64,000 bases of DNA, from assembly GCA_013912105.1 (NCBI GenBank), contig JACERY010000004.1, positions 1 through 64,000 of the forward strand, written 5' to 3'. How positions within the stretch are numbered: position 1 is the first letter of the stretch; each line of letters opens with the position of its first letter. This DNA is from Acidimicrobiales bacterium (GTDB taxonomy: Bacteria > Actinomycetota > Acidimicrobiia > Acidimicrobiales > UBA8592). A program made the translations under genes and the position numbers. Under the pieces are notes generated by a model. It was given only the letters and a program-made list of their open reading frames with translations, had not been told where the DNA came from and did no database searches. Positions 8,912-17,109 of the stretch are shown piece after piece.

Positions 8912-10183
8912 TTATTCTGAATCATTCTTCTGTTCGTCTTCTTCATGGACATAATATCTTTGATCTTGAAACCTGTCAGGTCTGTATCTTTGTTTGACCA
9001 CATTCCCTGGGTAATCGTGCGGATATTTATACTCATTTCCATGGCCAAGACCCTTTGCTCCGGAATAATGGCTATCTCGTAAGTGACGAGGAATTTCACC
9101 CAAAGCTGTTTGCGCATCTTGTTTCGCAGCTTCTAATGCTTTAAAAACGTTATTAGATTTCGGTGCAACCGATAGATAAATAACAGCATGCGCCAGATTC
9201 AATTGCGCTTCAGGTAATCCAACATATTCAACAGCACGTGCGGCAGCTTCAGCTATTACTAACCCATAGGAGTCAGCCATGCCGACGTCTTCAGAAGCAA
9301 GGACTAACAATCTGCGTGCTATAAACCGAGGATCTTCTCCAGCATCTAGCATTCTAGCTAGCCAGTACAGGCCAGCATCTGGATCGGAACCTCGAATACT
9401 CTTTATAAATGCTGAAACCGTATCGTAATGTTCTTCTCGGCCATATTTCAAAGCTTGAGTTCCAATAGCTGATTGGGCATCTTCGAAAGTAACAGTCGGC
9501 TCTTCGTCGTTATTTCTGGCTCTAGCTAAAGCAATAGCCACTTCTAACGATGTAAGGCTTTGTCGTCCGTCTCCTTCTGATTTGTCAACTATGTAAATTA
9601 AAGCTTTTTCTTCTGCCTTTATTCCTTCAAATTCCAGCCCCCTATTTAGCAGCTCTAACAAGTCCTGTTCGGTTAATGGTTCAAGGCGAAATAACGAACC
9701 TCGACTGAGCAAAGGCGCGTTAATTTCAAAATAAGGGTTTTCAGTTGTAGCTGCAACGAATGTAATTAAACCAGATTCAATGGCTTGCAGAAGGGAATCT
9801 TGTTGAGCTTTGCTGAATCTATGAACTTCGTCAAGAAACAGGATTGTTCCCTTCCCATACTCTCCAAGTCTTCTCTTTGCACTATTAATTTGCTCTCGAA
9901 TATCTTTAACGGTTGCGCTCGCAGCTGATAGCTGTATGAATTCTTTAGTAGTTGATTGCGCTATCAACCTAGCTATCGAAGTTTTTCCTGTACCTGGAGG
10001 GCCCCAAAGAATCGCGGAAGAGAGTTTGTCTTGTCCTATTAAGTTTCTTAGAGGTTTCCCTAAACCAAGTAGGTGTTTTTGTCCCACCACCTCATCTAAA
10101 TTCCTTGGGCGTAATCTATCTGCTAGAGGTGCTCTACTACTCAGATCATGTTCAGCCGAAGCCGCAAAGAGGTCGTTATCCAC
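8912..10183 (-). CDS. rarA: Replication-associated recombination protein A (RarA/MgsA), AAA+ ATPase
   Basis: Clamp-loader-like AAA+ ATPase that acts at stalled replication forks. In 423 residues it shows Walker A WGPPGTGKT (60-68), Walker B ILFLDEVHRF (about 114-123), sensor 1 in FVAATTENPYFE, and the C-terminal tetramerisation/MgsA domain with AREYVGLPEAQ-type sequence and the conserved end YPHDYPGNVVKQRYRPD. The start is GTG at 10183, which has no Shine-Dalgarno site but a TAATGT box exactly 6 nt upstream, so it is probably leaderless. It is divergent from the small SepF gene. Confidence 0.95.
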   Translation of the reverse strand: MDNDLFAASAEHDLSSRAPLADRLRPRNLDEVVGQKHLLGLGKPLRNLIGQDKLSSAILWGPPGTGKTSIARLIAQSTTKEFIQLSAASATVKDIREQINSAKRRLGEYGKGTILFLDEVHRFSKAQQDSLLQAIESGLITFVAATTENPYFEINAPLLSRGSLFRLEPLTEQDLLELLNRGLEFEGIKAEEKALIYIVDKSEGDGRQSLTSLEVAIALARARNNDEEPTVTFEDAQSAIGTQALKYGREEHYDTVSAFIKSIRGSDPDAGLYWLARMLDAGEDPRFIARRLLVLASEDVGMADSYGLVIAEAAARAVEYVGLPEAQLNLAHAVIYLSVAPKSNNVFKALEAAKQDAQTALGEIPRHLRDSHYSGAKGLGHGNEYKYPHDYPGNVVKQRYRPDRFQDQRYYVHEEDEQKNDSE

Positions 10184-10189
10184 GCTTTA

Positions 10190-10195
10190 ACATTA
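10190..10195 (-). promoter_or_regulatory. Candidate leaderless -10 box of rarA
   Basis: TAATGT on the minus strand followed by TAAAGC and then the GTG start. No ribosome binding site is visible. The matching -35 region (CTTTAT at 17 bases) is weak. Confidence 0.5.
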
Positions 10196-10279
10196 GACCC
10201 CACACTGATTAAATAAAGTTCTGCGTAATTGTTTCTGTAGATACAAGGTAGGTGGTCAGAAAGGACTAGAAAAAAGAGA

Positions 10280-10285
10280 TAGGAT
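10280..10285 (+). promoter_or_regulatory. Candidate leaderless -10 box of the small sepF gene
   Basis: TAGGAT exactly six bases before ATG 10292. The same bases contain AGGA, which could alternatively serve as a ribosome binding site, so the two readings compete. Confidence 0.4.
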
Positions 10286-10291
10286 TTATGT

Positions 10292-10519
10292 ATGACTCCG
10301 AACGAACCTACTCGACATGAGGTAACAAGTTTTGATGATGTTATGCATCCAGCCCAAAGCTACAAGTCGGGATTCCCGACTATTATTCATCTCACAGCTG
10401 AGCCAAAGGAAAGTGGAAGAAGGATTGTAGATTTCTTTTCTGGTTTAGCATTTGGAACTGATGGAACTTTCGAAAAAGTTGCTGAAGGCCTATACCTATT
10501 AACACCACCAGTTGACTAG
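10292..10519 (+). CDS. Miniature SepF-domain protein (division-ring associated)
   Basis: A 75-residue protein that is essentially one SepF core. The segment from about 29 to 72 reads like the SepF C-terminal domain: FPTIIHLTAEPKESGRRIVD, then FFSGLAFGTDGTFEKVAEGL and YLLTPP. In full SepF this alpha-beta domain dimerises and binds the FtsZ C-terminal tail. The N-terminal amphipathic membrane helix and linker of classical SepF (usually 130-200 residues in total) are absent. Actinobacteria often carry SepF paralogues of unknown role besides the one in the division cluster, and this is probably one. It is the only plus-strand gene in the first 35 kb and ends 7 bases from the convergent aspS stop. 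Confidence 0.8.
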   Translation: MTPNEPTRHEVTSFDDVMHPAQSYKSGFPTIIHLTAEPKESGRRIVDFFSGLAFGTDGTFEKVAEGLYLLTPPVD

Positions 10520-10526
10520 GTACTTT

Positions 10527-12266
10527 TTATGTAGCTTCAGGATCAAGACGAAGCCCTAACTCACCCAAATGTGTGGGGTTAAGGGGAGTTGGCGCATTGG
10601 TTAATGGGTCACTCCCAGATTGAGTTTTTGGAAATGCGATAACCTCACGTATATTTTCTTCTCCAGATAGCAGGGCAGCTAACCTATCAATTCCGAAAGC
10701 AAATCCTGCGTGAGGTGGAGCACCGTATTTAAATGCATCAAGTAGAAATCCGAACTTCTCAGAAGCTTCTACCTCACCTATTCCTAAAATATTAAATATC
10801 TGTGCTTGTATATCCTTGTTATATATCCGCACGCTTCCTGAACCGAGTTCCCATCCGTTTAGAACAAGGTCATAAGCTTGGGACCGTATTTCTAGATATT
10901 CTTCCCCTTCAGCTGTATCTAGTTTTGAAATATCATCTGGGTGCGGCATGGTAAAAGGATGATGGGCAGGAACTGGCATCCCAGAATCTGATATTGATTC
11001 AAACAAAGGAAACTCTGTTATCCAAATAAAATTGAGTCCCCCTTCATCCACAGGAGGCCGTGCGATTTCTAGTCTTAGAAGACCGAGAATATGATTCACT
11101 AATCTTCTTTCATCTGCGATAACGAAAACCATATCGCCCTCGCTAGCTTCCATTGATAGTCCCAGTTGGACAATTTCGTCCTCAGACATGAATTTGGTTA
11201 AAGCTCCATCAAGTTTCCCGCCCTCTCCAACTCTGAACCATGCAAGCCCTTTTGCACCCCAATTCTGGCATTTATCAGTTAAAGCATCTATGGCATTTCT
11301 TCCAAGGATGCCAGCACCATTTGGATAGAGTATTCCTTTCACACAATCTACTTTGAATACTTTTGCTTCTGTTTCTTTAAAGATGTGGGTTAACTCGACT
11401 AATTCCATCCCAAAGCGGGTATCGGGCTTGTCAGACCCGAATCTTTCCATAGCTTCGCTCCAAGTCATTTTTGGTATATCCCCTGGCCTAATCCCAGTCA
11501 CAGTTTCAGCTGAATCTTTTATGGCTTCAGAAACAAAAGTTAATATGTCATCTTGGTCTACGAAACTTGCTTCCATGTCTAACTGCATGAACTCAAATTG
11601 CCTATCTGCCCGAAGATCCTCGTCGCGTAAACATCTCGCTATCTGGTAGTACCTATCAATTCCGCCTACCATGCACAATTGTTTAAAGATTTGCGGGCTC
11701 TGGGGAAGCGCATAAAAATTTGTGGGATGCAATCTAGATGGAACTACAAAATCCCGAGCGCCTTCTGGAGTAGAGGCTATGAGCATAGGCGTTTCTATTT
11801 CAACAAAACCCTGTCGTTCCATTGCATTACGAATCGAACTGTTTATTTTTGCTCGTGTTCTTAGGTTCCTTTGCATGCGATTTTTTCTTAAGTCGATATA
11901 CCTGTGCCTTAGACGAATTGTTTCATCAACTTCTGACCGTTCATGCATTGGAAAGGGAGGTGGTTCTGCTGAAGAAAGGACTTGAACGGAACAGTCTCCT
12001 ATTTCAATTTCTCCTGTGGCTAGCTTGTCGTTGGTTTTTCCTTCAAATCTAGTTCTTACAGTTCCGGTAATCATAGCTACGTACTCTGAACGAAGGTCCA
12101 ATTTTTCATCCACTACACATTGAACGATTCCTGAGTGATCTCTGAGGTCTATGAACGCCAGATGCTCACTGTGGACACGGCGCGTATCAACCCAGCCGCA
12201 AACTGTTACCTCAGAGCCGATATTTGTAGATCTAAGCTCTCCGCAGTAATGCGTTCTCATTGTCAT
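10527..12266 (-). CDS. aspS: Aspartyl-tRNA synthetase
   Basis: Class II synthetase for tRNA-Asp. The 579-residue bacterial-type protein begins with MRTHYCGELR, has an OB-fold anticodon-binding domain (FIDLRDHSGIVQCV), the class II motif 2 region RCLRDEDLRADRQFEFMQLD, a GAD insertion domain and motif 3 in GFAFGIDRLAALLSGEENIR, ending with the conserved PTPLNPTHLGELGLR. The first ATG (12266) is favoured because AGGAG lies nine bases upstream, at the end of hisS three bases away. Whether it also charges tRNA-Asn (needing GatCAB) cannot be decided here. The hisS-aspS pairing is common. Confidence 0.97.
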   Translation of the reverse strand: MTMRTHYCGELRSTNIGSEVTVCGWVDTRRVHSEHLAFIDLRDHSGIVQCVVDEKLDLRSEYVAMITGTVRTRFEGKTNDKLATGEIEIGDCSVQVLSSAEPPPFPMHERSEVDETIRLRHRYIDLRKNRMQRNLRTRAKINSSIRNAMERQGFVEIETPMLIASTPEGARDFVVPSRLHPTNFYALPQSPQIFKQLCMVGGIDRYYQIARCLRDEDLRADRQFEFMQLDMEASFVDQDDILTFVSEAIKDSAETVTGIRPGDIPKMTWSEAMERFGSDKPDTRFGMELVELTHIFKETEAKVFKVDCVKGILYPNGAGILGRNAIDALTDKCQNWGAKGLAWFRVGEGGKLDGALTKFMSEDEIVQLGLSMEASEGDMVFVIADERRLVNHILGLLRLEIARPPVDEGGLNFIWITEFPLFESISDSGMPVPAHHPFTMPHPDDISKLDTAEGEEYLEIRSQAYDLVLNGWELGSGSVRIYNKDIQAQIFNILGIGEVEASEKFGFLLDAFKYGAPPHAGFAFGIDRLAALLSGEENIREVIAFPKTQSGSDPLTNAPTPLNPTHLGELGLRLDPEAT

Positions 12267-12269
12267 CGG

Positions 12270-13544
12270 TTAACTCTCCTGAAGAATTGTTTGTAGATTC
12301 TGTGCGACCATTTCTCGAGGCACAAGCTTTTGGTTGCCATCACCACGCAGATCTCGAAGGGTAACCTGATTTTTCTCAAGTTCATCAGTTCCAATGATGA
12401 TTGCGTACTGTGCGCCTGAACGGTCAGCAGCTTTCATTTGGCCCTTCATTGACCTACCACCGAAACTCCGATCTGTTCTAATTCCTGCCTTACGTAGCTC
12501 GTGGGCGAGGAGGAGGGCTTCTTGCCCTTCAGTAGTATCAACTACAAAGACATCGACGCCTGTATTAGCGTCAAACTTTATATGCTCAGCAGCGCATGCT
12601 AAAAGTGTTCTATCTATACCGATGGCAAATCCAATCCCTTCTGTTGGCGGTCCCCCAAGTGCTTCAACTAGTCCGTCGTAACGCCCTCCACCTCCGATCG
12701 CATTTTGAGCTGTATCTAAACTTTGCGATACAAATTCAAAAGTAGTTCTCGTGTAATAGTCCAGACCTCTTACAAGTCGTGGTGAAACTTCAAAGGCTAT
12801 ATCTAGAGCCGTTAACCCTTTTTTAACTTCACTAAAATGATCTGCAGATTCCTGATTTAGAAACGATTCCATCGTTGGTGCATTTTTAATTATCTCTTGA
12901 TCTTCCTCACGTTTTGAATCAAGTACCCTTAAGGCGTTCTTCTCCAGTGTTGCAAGCGACTGCTCACTTAGATTTTGCTTTTGGCTGTTTAAATAAGAAA
13001 CTAGTTGCTCATTATATTTGTTTCTGCTTTCTAAGTCACCCAAAGAATTGATTAGTAGTTTAGTATTTCCTAGTCCAATATCTCTAAAGAAAGTTTCTGC
13101 CAGCGCAACAATTTCTACGTCAGCTTCTGGGTCTGAAGTTCCTAATATTTCTGCTCCTACTTGCAAGAATTGCCTATAACGGCCGGCTTGGGGTTTCTCG
13201 TATCGAAATTGAGGACCCGAATACCAAACTTTCCAAGGTGCAACAGGGCGATGTTGGGCGAATGCCCTGCATATGCTTGCTGTCAACTCTGGACGGAGTG
13301 CCAAATGCTGAGGGCTTTTTTCGTCCTTATCAAAAAAATCAAACATTTCTTTTGTTACGATTTCTGTGCTTTCTCCAATGCGCTTGAAAACACCTACATC
13401 TTCGAATAGTGGTGAAATTATTTGCCCATAACCTGCTTTGGAAAGTGACTCTTCAAAACTTTTCAGAAGAAACCTGATTGAATCTGATTCGGGGGGAAGA
13501 ATATCGCGCGTACCACGCGGAGATTGAAAATGTGATTTACCCAT
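12270..13544 (-). CDS. hisS: Histidyl-tRNA synthetase
   Basis: Class II synthetase for tRNA-His. The 424-residue protein starts with the family signature SPRGTRDILPPES, carries motif 2 in FRYEKPQAGRYRQFLQVG, the histidine-binding signature RGLDYYTRTTFEF, motif 3 in GIGFAIGIDRTLL and a C-terminal anticodon-binding domain (DVFVVDTTEG onward). No Shine-Dalgarno site precedes ATG 13544; TAGTCT lies exactly 6 nt upstream, suggesting a leaderless transcript shared with aspS three bases downstream. A 22-base palindrome separates it from the preceding gene. Confidence 0.97.
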   Translation of the reverse strand: MGKSHFQSPRGTRDILPPESDSIRFLLKSFEESLSKAGYGQIISPLFEDVGVFKRIGESTEIVTKEMFDFFDKDEKSPQHLALRPELTASICRAFAQHRPVAPWKVWYSGPQFRYEKPQAGRYRQFLQVGAEILGTSDPEADVEIVALAETFFRDIGLGNTKLLINSLGDLESRNKYNEQLVSYLNSQKQNLSEQSLATLEKNALRVLDSKREEDQEIIKNAPTMESFLNQESADHFSEVKKGLTALDIAFEVSPRLVRGLDYYTRTTFEFVSQSLDTAQNAIGGGGRYDGLVEALGGPPTEGIGFAIGIDRTLLACAAEHIKFDANTGVDVFVVDTTEGQEALLLAHELRKAGIRTDRSFGGRSMKGQMKAADRSGAQYAIIIGTDELEKNQVTLRDLRGDGNQKLVPREMVAQNLQTILQES

Positions 13545-13550
13545 GTGGCA

Positions 13551-13556
13551 AGACTA
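13551..13556 (-). promoter_or_regulatory. Candidate leaderless -10 box of hisS
   Basis: TAGTCT on the minus strand, six bases before the hisS ATG, with no ribosome binding site in between. Confidence 0.5.
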
Positions 13557-13599
13557 CAGCTAGCTAAGACTCACCTGTGCTATTTACATGAGACTGTTT

Positions 13600-13621
13600 A
13601 AGCTTAAACTTGTTTAAGCTT
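13600..13621. repeat. Perfect 10+2+10 inverted repeat after the DivIVA-repeat gene
   Basis: AAGCTTAAAC, two bases, then its exact reverse complement. The arm nearest the gene includes the stop codon of the upstream DivIVA-repeat gene. In RNA it would form a nine-pair stem with a four-base loop. There is no T-tract, so it is not a classical intrinsic terminator; a protein-binding site or RNA-stabilising hairpin is equally possible. It is the longest perfect palindrome I noticed in the window. Confidence 0.7.
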
Positions 13622-14249
13622 TCCTTTGCCAATGGTGATCTAAAGCATCGGCCAAGCGATTAACAGCAGCGTCTACTCCTAACATGTCATATCCGCCTTC
13701 TTCGCTTACTGTAAACAAGGCCCAACGGATCTGGTCGCTTGTCAAGAGTTTTTTTATTTCCGCACTATTTAGGTATTGATCTGCTCTTATATTGTTGAGT
13801 TCAACTATAGATTTTTCTTCAAAGATTTGAAGAGTGTCTGCTACTAGCTGAAGAAATGTATCAACTTCCTCCATTTGATAACCAATTCCATCTACTACTG
13901 GCGGAGTTAACTCTCGAAGCCGGTCGCTCGTTATTGCGGGCCCTTCTTTGCCACTTTGGGCTTCGCTGCTATCGGCGGGAGAATTCAAAGAGTCTGAAGC
14001 AACGTTATTATCTGGCTTGTAAGTATTCTTTTCTTCAGCTAAACCATCTAGGTAGATATCTACTTCTCTAGGGTCATACCCTTTTCTTCTCGTTAATGAG
14101 AAACGAATATTCTCTATGTCTTCTCTCGTAATATTTTCCTGCTCTGACGGACTCGATTTATGTACCCTGTTCAAGAAACGGTCGACTTCAGCAATCTTGT
14201 AACCACTGTTCGTAACAATTTTGAACTTTTTAGTGCTTATACGATTCAT
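13614..14249 (-). CDS. DivIVA-type repeat protein (four DivI1A-like motifs)
   Basis: A 211-residue protein containing four copies of a motif with the pattern F...GY...EVD.FL..., as in the DivIVA N-terminal membrane-curvature motif: about 9-29 (GYKIAEVDRFLNRV), 49-71 (GYDPREVDIYLDGL), 114-137 (GYQMEEVDTFLQLV) and 175-203 (GYDMLGVDAAVNRL, the most diverged). Repeats 2 and 3 are joined by a serine- and aspartate-rich linker (about 76-108). Unlike DivIVA/Wag31 there is no long coiled coil. Such DivI1A-repeat proteins are known in actinobacteria but uncharacterised. It sits between rel and hisS. Confidence 0.75.
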   Translation of the reverse strand: MNRISTKKFKIVTNSGYKIAEVDRFLNRVHKSSPSEQENITREDIENIRFSLTRRKGYDPREVDIYLDGLAEEKNTYKPDNNVASDSLNSPADSSEAQSGKEGPAITSDRLRELTPPVVDGIGYQMEEVDTFLQLVADTLQIFEEKSIVELNNIRADQYLNSAEIKKLLTSDQIRWALFTVSEEGGYDMLGVDAAVNRLADALDHHWQRKA

Positions 14250-14292
14250 TATATTTCTTTCAATAACTGAGGCTTATATGAGTACCAGAAAG

Positions 14293-16545
14293 TTACTTTT
14301 TGGTTGATTTCTTCTTTGTATTTCCAGGCAAAATTCGATAAGCATCATAAACTCCGTCAACTTGTCGCATGAGATTCAAAAGCCACTCCAAATGTCTGCT
14401 ATCTCCAAGCTCAAATTCAAAATTCATTATGCTGATTCGGTCAGCTCCTGTTCGAGTTGAACTTGAAATAATGTTTACGCGAGCATCTGATAATACAGTC
14501 GATACGTCGCCAAGTAATCGAGTCCTATCAAAGGCCTTCACTTCAATAGATGCTGCAAAAGTTCCGCCACTATCATCATCCCACTCGACATCAATAAGAC
14601 GGTTTGCATGCCCTGTCGCCAATGCCACTCCATTTGCGCAATCGCTTCTATGAATCGATACGCCTCGGCCACGTGTAACAAATCCCATTATCTCATCAGG
14701 AGGTACAGGTGTGCAGCATTTTGCAAGGCGGATCATCACATCGTCAACACCTTCAACTACGACGCCAACAGGATTATCTCTTCTTCGTTTAGCTCTTCCG
14801 ACTTGTCTTTCTCGGTGAGTAGGAAGAGTCGCTGCTAAACCTTGAGCTGAATCTGTTTTTTCAAGAGCCACATGAAATCTTCCAGCAATACTTTTTGGCG
14901 AGACATAGTGTTCTCCGATAGCAGCAAATAATGAATCTGGGTCCGCATAGTTGAGACTTTCACAGACCTCTTGAAGAGTTTCACTTTTTAGTAATTGGAA
15001 AGCAGGAAGTCCTTCTTTACGAAGACAATCTGCGAGCGCTTCTCGCCCTCCATCAATAGCGTCTTCTCGGCGCTCACGTGTAAACCATTGACGGATTTTT
15101 GATGCCGCTCTATGAGTTTTTGCGAACCGTAACCAATCTTGAGACGGTCCAGCTTCTTCAGCTTTACTGGTTAATATTTCAACGGTATCTCCAGATTCCA
15201 GAACCGTATCTAGCGGCACAAGACGACTATTTACTCTTGCTCCCCTGCAGGCATGGCCTACTTCAGTATGGATAGTGTAAGCAAAATCTATAGGTGTGGC
15301 TCTTGATTCTAGAGTGATTACTTCCCCATTCGGTGTAAACACAAATACCTCATCTTGGTCTAAATCCATTTTCAAATTTGACATAAACTCAAGCGGGTCT
15401 TCGGTTTCTTCTTGCCAATCTACGATTCTCGAGAACCACATATGTTCATTTGGATCTGCTTTCTCCTTGTAGCCAAAATGAGCAGCAGCACCATGTTCAG
15501 CCCTGTGATGCATTTCTCGGGTTCGAATTTGCACCTCCAAAGGCTTTCCTTGTGGCCCGATAACGGTGGTATGCAGCGACTGGTATAAATTGAATTTGGG
15601 CATAGCAATATAGTCTTTAAATCTTCCTTGAACAGGGTGCCACGTAGCGTGAATAGAACCAAGTGCGCCATAACAATCCTTTACGGAATCTACAATGACT
15701 CTTATCCCCATCAGGTCGTAGATCTCATCAAATTCTCTACCTTTTAAGACCATTTTTTCATAGATGCTCCAGAAATGTTTCGGGCGTCCATGGACCTCTG
15801 CCCCAATTAGCAATTCGCCTAAACGAGACTGTACGTCGGCTAGAACCTGGGCTAGGTATAAATCCCTCTCTGGCGCTCGGGCTGCAACCATTTGATCAAT
15901 CTCTGCGTACCATTTTGGGTGCAGGGCTGCAAAAGCGAGATCTTCTAATTCATTTTTTAATCCCTGCATACCTAGTCTGTGGGCTAGAGGAGCATAAATA
16001 TCTAATGTCTCTGTTGAAATTCTTTGCTGCTTCCATTTCGGCAAAGAAGCTATTGTACGCATATTATGCAATCGGTCTCCGAGTTTAATTAGCAAAACTC
16101 TAAGATCCTTAGCCACTGCGACGAGCATTTTTCTCATTGAAGCTGCTTGTTGAGCTTCTTTCGTATCAAATTTAATTCTGTCTAGTTTGGTTACCCCGTC
16201 AACAATAGCTGCGACATCCTCCCCAAACCTTTTCTCGATACCGCTTAAAGCTTCTCCTGTGTCTTCAAGAGTGTCATGCAAAAGAGCCGCAATTATTGTT
16301 GCTTCATCTAGTCCCAGAGATGCAACTATTTCTGCTACTGCTACTGGATGAGTGATATAGGCATCACCAGATTTTCTAATCTGTCCGTTATGAGCAGAGC
16401 GGGCTGCATTGTGCGCTTCTTCAATAAGTTCTGAACTTTTTTGAGGATGAAAATTTTCAAATAATTCAAGGACAAGATCAAGCTCCGCAGATGGGTCTTC
16501 TTCTATTCTGTCCCAGAGGCTTATTTTCGTGATCGCCAAACTCAT
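14293..16545 (-). CDS. rel: Bifunctional (p)ppGpp synthetase/hydrolase
   Basis: Makes and degrades the alarmone (p)ppGpp in response to starvation. In 750 residues: hydrolase HD domain with THPVAVAEI and HDTLEDT at 90-96; synthetase domain with YDLMGIRVIVDS, RFKDYIAMPKFNLYQSLHTT and EVQIRTREMHHRAEHG; TGS domain (VFVFTPNGEVITL); helical and zinc-finger-like region with CCTPVPPDEIMGF; and C-terminal ACT domain (about 675-745). Both active-site motifs look intact. No ribosome binding site is seen; TAGGCT lies 6 nt before ATG 16545. It follows apt and secDF as in many actinobacteria. Confidence 0.97.
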   Translation of the reverse strand: MSLAITKISLWDRIEEDPSAELDLVLELFENFHPQKSSELIEEAHNAARSAHNGQIRKSGDAYITHPVAVAEIVASLGLDEATIIAALLHDTLEDTGEALSGIEKRFGEDVAAIVDGVTKLDRIKFDTKEAQQAASMRKMLVAVAKDLRVLLIKLGDRLHNMRTIASLPKWKQQRISTETLDIYAPLAHRLGMQGLKNELEDLAFAALHPKWYAEIDQMVAARAPERDLYLAQVLADVQSRLGELLIGAEVHGRPKHFWSIYEKMVLKGREFDEIYDLMGIRVIVDSVKDCYGALGSIHATWHPVQGRFKDYIAMPKFNLYQSLHTTVIGPQGKPLEVQIRTREMHHRAEHGAAAHFGYKEKADPNEHMWFSRIVDWQEETEDPLEFMSNLKMDLDQDEVFVFTPNGEVITLESRATPIDFAYTIHTEVGHACRGARVNSRLVPLDTVLESGDTVEILTSKAEEAGPSQDWLRFAKTHRAASKIRQWFTRERREDAIDGGREALADCLRKEGLPAFQLLKSETLQEVCESLNYADPDSLFAAIGEHYVSPKSIAGRFHVALEKTDSAQGLAATLPTHRERQVGRAKRRRDNPVGVVVEGVDDVMIRLAKCCTPVPPDEIMGFVTRGRGVSIHRSDCANGVALATGHANRLIDVEWDDDSGGTFAASIEVKAFDRTRLLGDVSTVLSDARVNIISSSTRTGADRISIMNFEFELGDSRHLEWLLNLMRQVDGVYDAYRILPGNTKKKSTKK

Positions 16546-16551
16546 ACTTGC

Positions 16552-16557
16552 AGCCTA
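16552..16557 (-). promoter_or_regulatory. Candidate leaderless -10 box of rel
   Basis: TAGGCT on the minus strand exactly six bases before the rel ATG, in the 26-base gap after apt. Confidence 0.4.
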
Positions 16558-16571
16558 CTCCAGTCACAGCA

Positions 16572-17102
16572 CTACCCGTATCTCAGGAGACTTACCTCTT
16601 TATAACCCAATATTCTTTCTCTTCCGTTAAGGGTGTCCAACGATATTAAAAATCCGAATCCGATGACACGACCTCCAACAAGATTTATCAATTTTGAAGC
16701 ACATTCGGCGGTTCCTCCAGTAGCAAGAACATCATCCACTATAAGAACTTTCGCCCCTTTAGGGATAGATTGCTTCTGGACTTCCAAGGTAGCTGCTCCA
16801 TATTCCAAATCGTAGTCAAGACTTATCACTGGCCTTGGAAGCTTTCCTTTTTTTCTTATAGGCAATAAGCCAGCTTGAAGTTCAATCGACAAAGCCGAAG
16901 CTAACAGAAATCCTCGCGCCTCAATACCAGCGACATAATCAACATCTTGGCTATTAAAATGAGAAGCCATTTTTTCTACGCTGTGAGCGAAAGCTTCAGC
17001 ATTTAATAACAACGGTGAGATATCTCTAAAGTTAATGCCCTCAGTTGGAAAGTCGGGAACTGTTCTTACATACTTTTCCAGGTCAAGTTCCGCTTTATTC
17101 AT
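16572..17102 (-). CDS. apt: Adenine phosphoribosyltransferase
   Basis: Salvages adenine to AMP using PRPP. The frame is open to 17183 but the ATG at 17102, seven bases after the secF stop, gives 176 residues starting MNKAELDLEKYVRTVPDFP, the family N terminus, whereas the extension would overlap secF and matches nothing. Motifs: GINFRDISPLL, GIEARGFLLASAL (adenine pocket), RKKGKLPRPV (flexible loop) and the PRPP site VLIVDDVLATGGTA. The secD-secF-apt-rel order is a widespread bacterial arrangement. Confidence 0.94.
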   Translation of the reverse strand: MNKAELDLEKYVRTVPDFPTEGINFRDISPLLLNAEAFAHSVEKMASHFNSQDVDYVAGIEARGFLLASALSIELQAGLLPIRKKGKLPRPVISLDYDLEYGAATLEVQKQSIPKGAKVLIVDDVLATGGTAECASKLINLVGGRVIGFGFLISLDTLNGRERILGYKEVSLLRYG

Positions 17103-17109
17103 AAATAGT

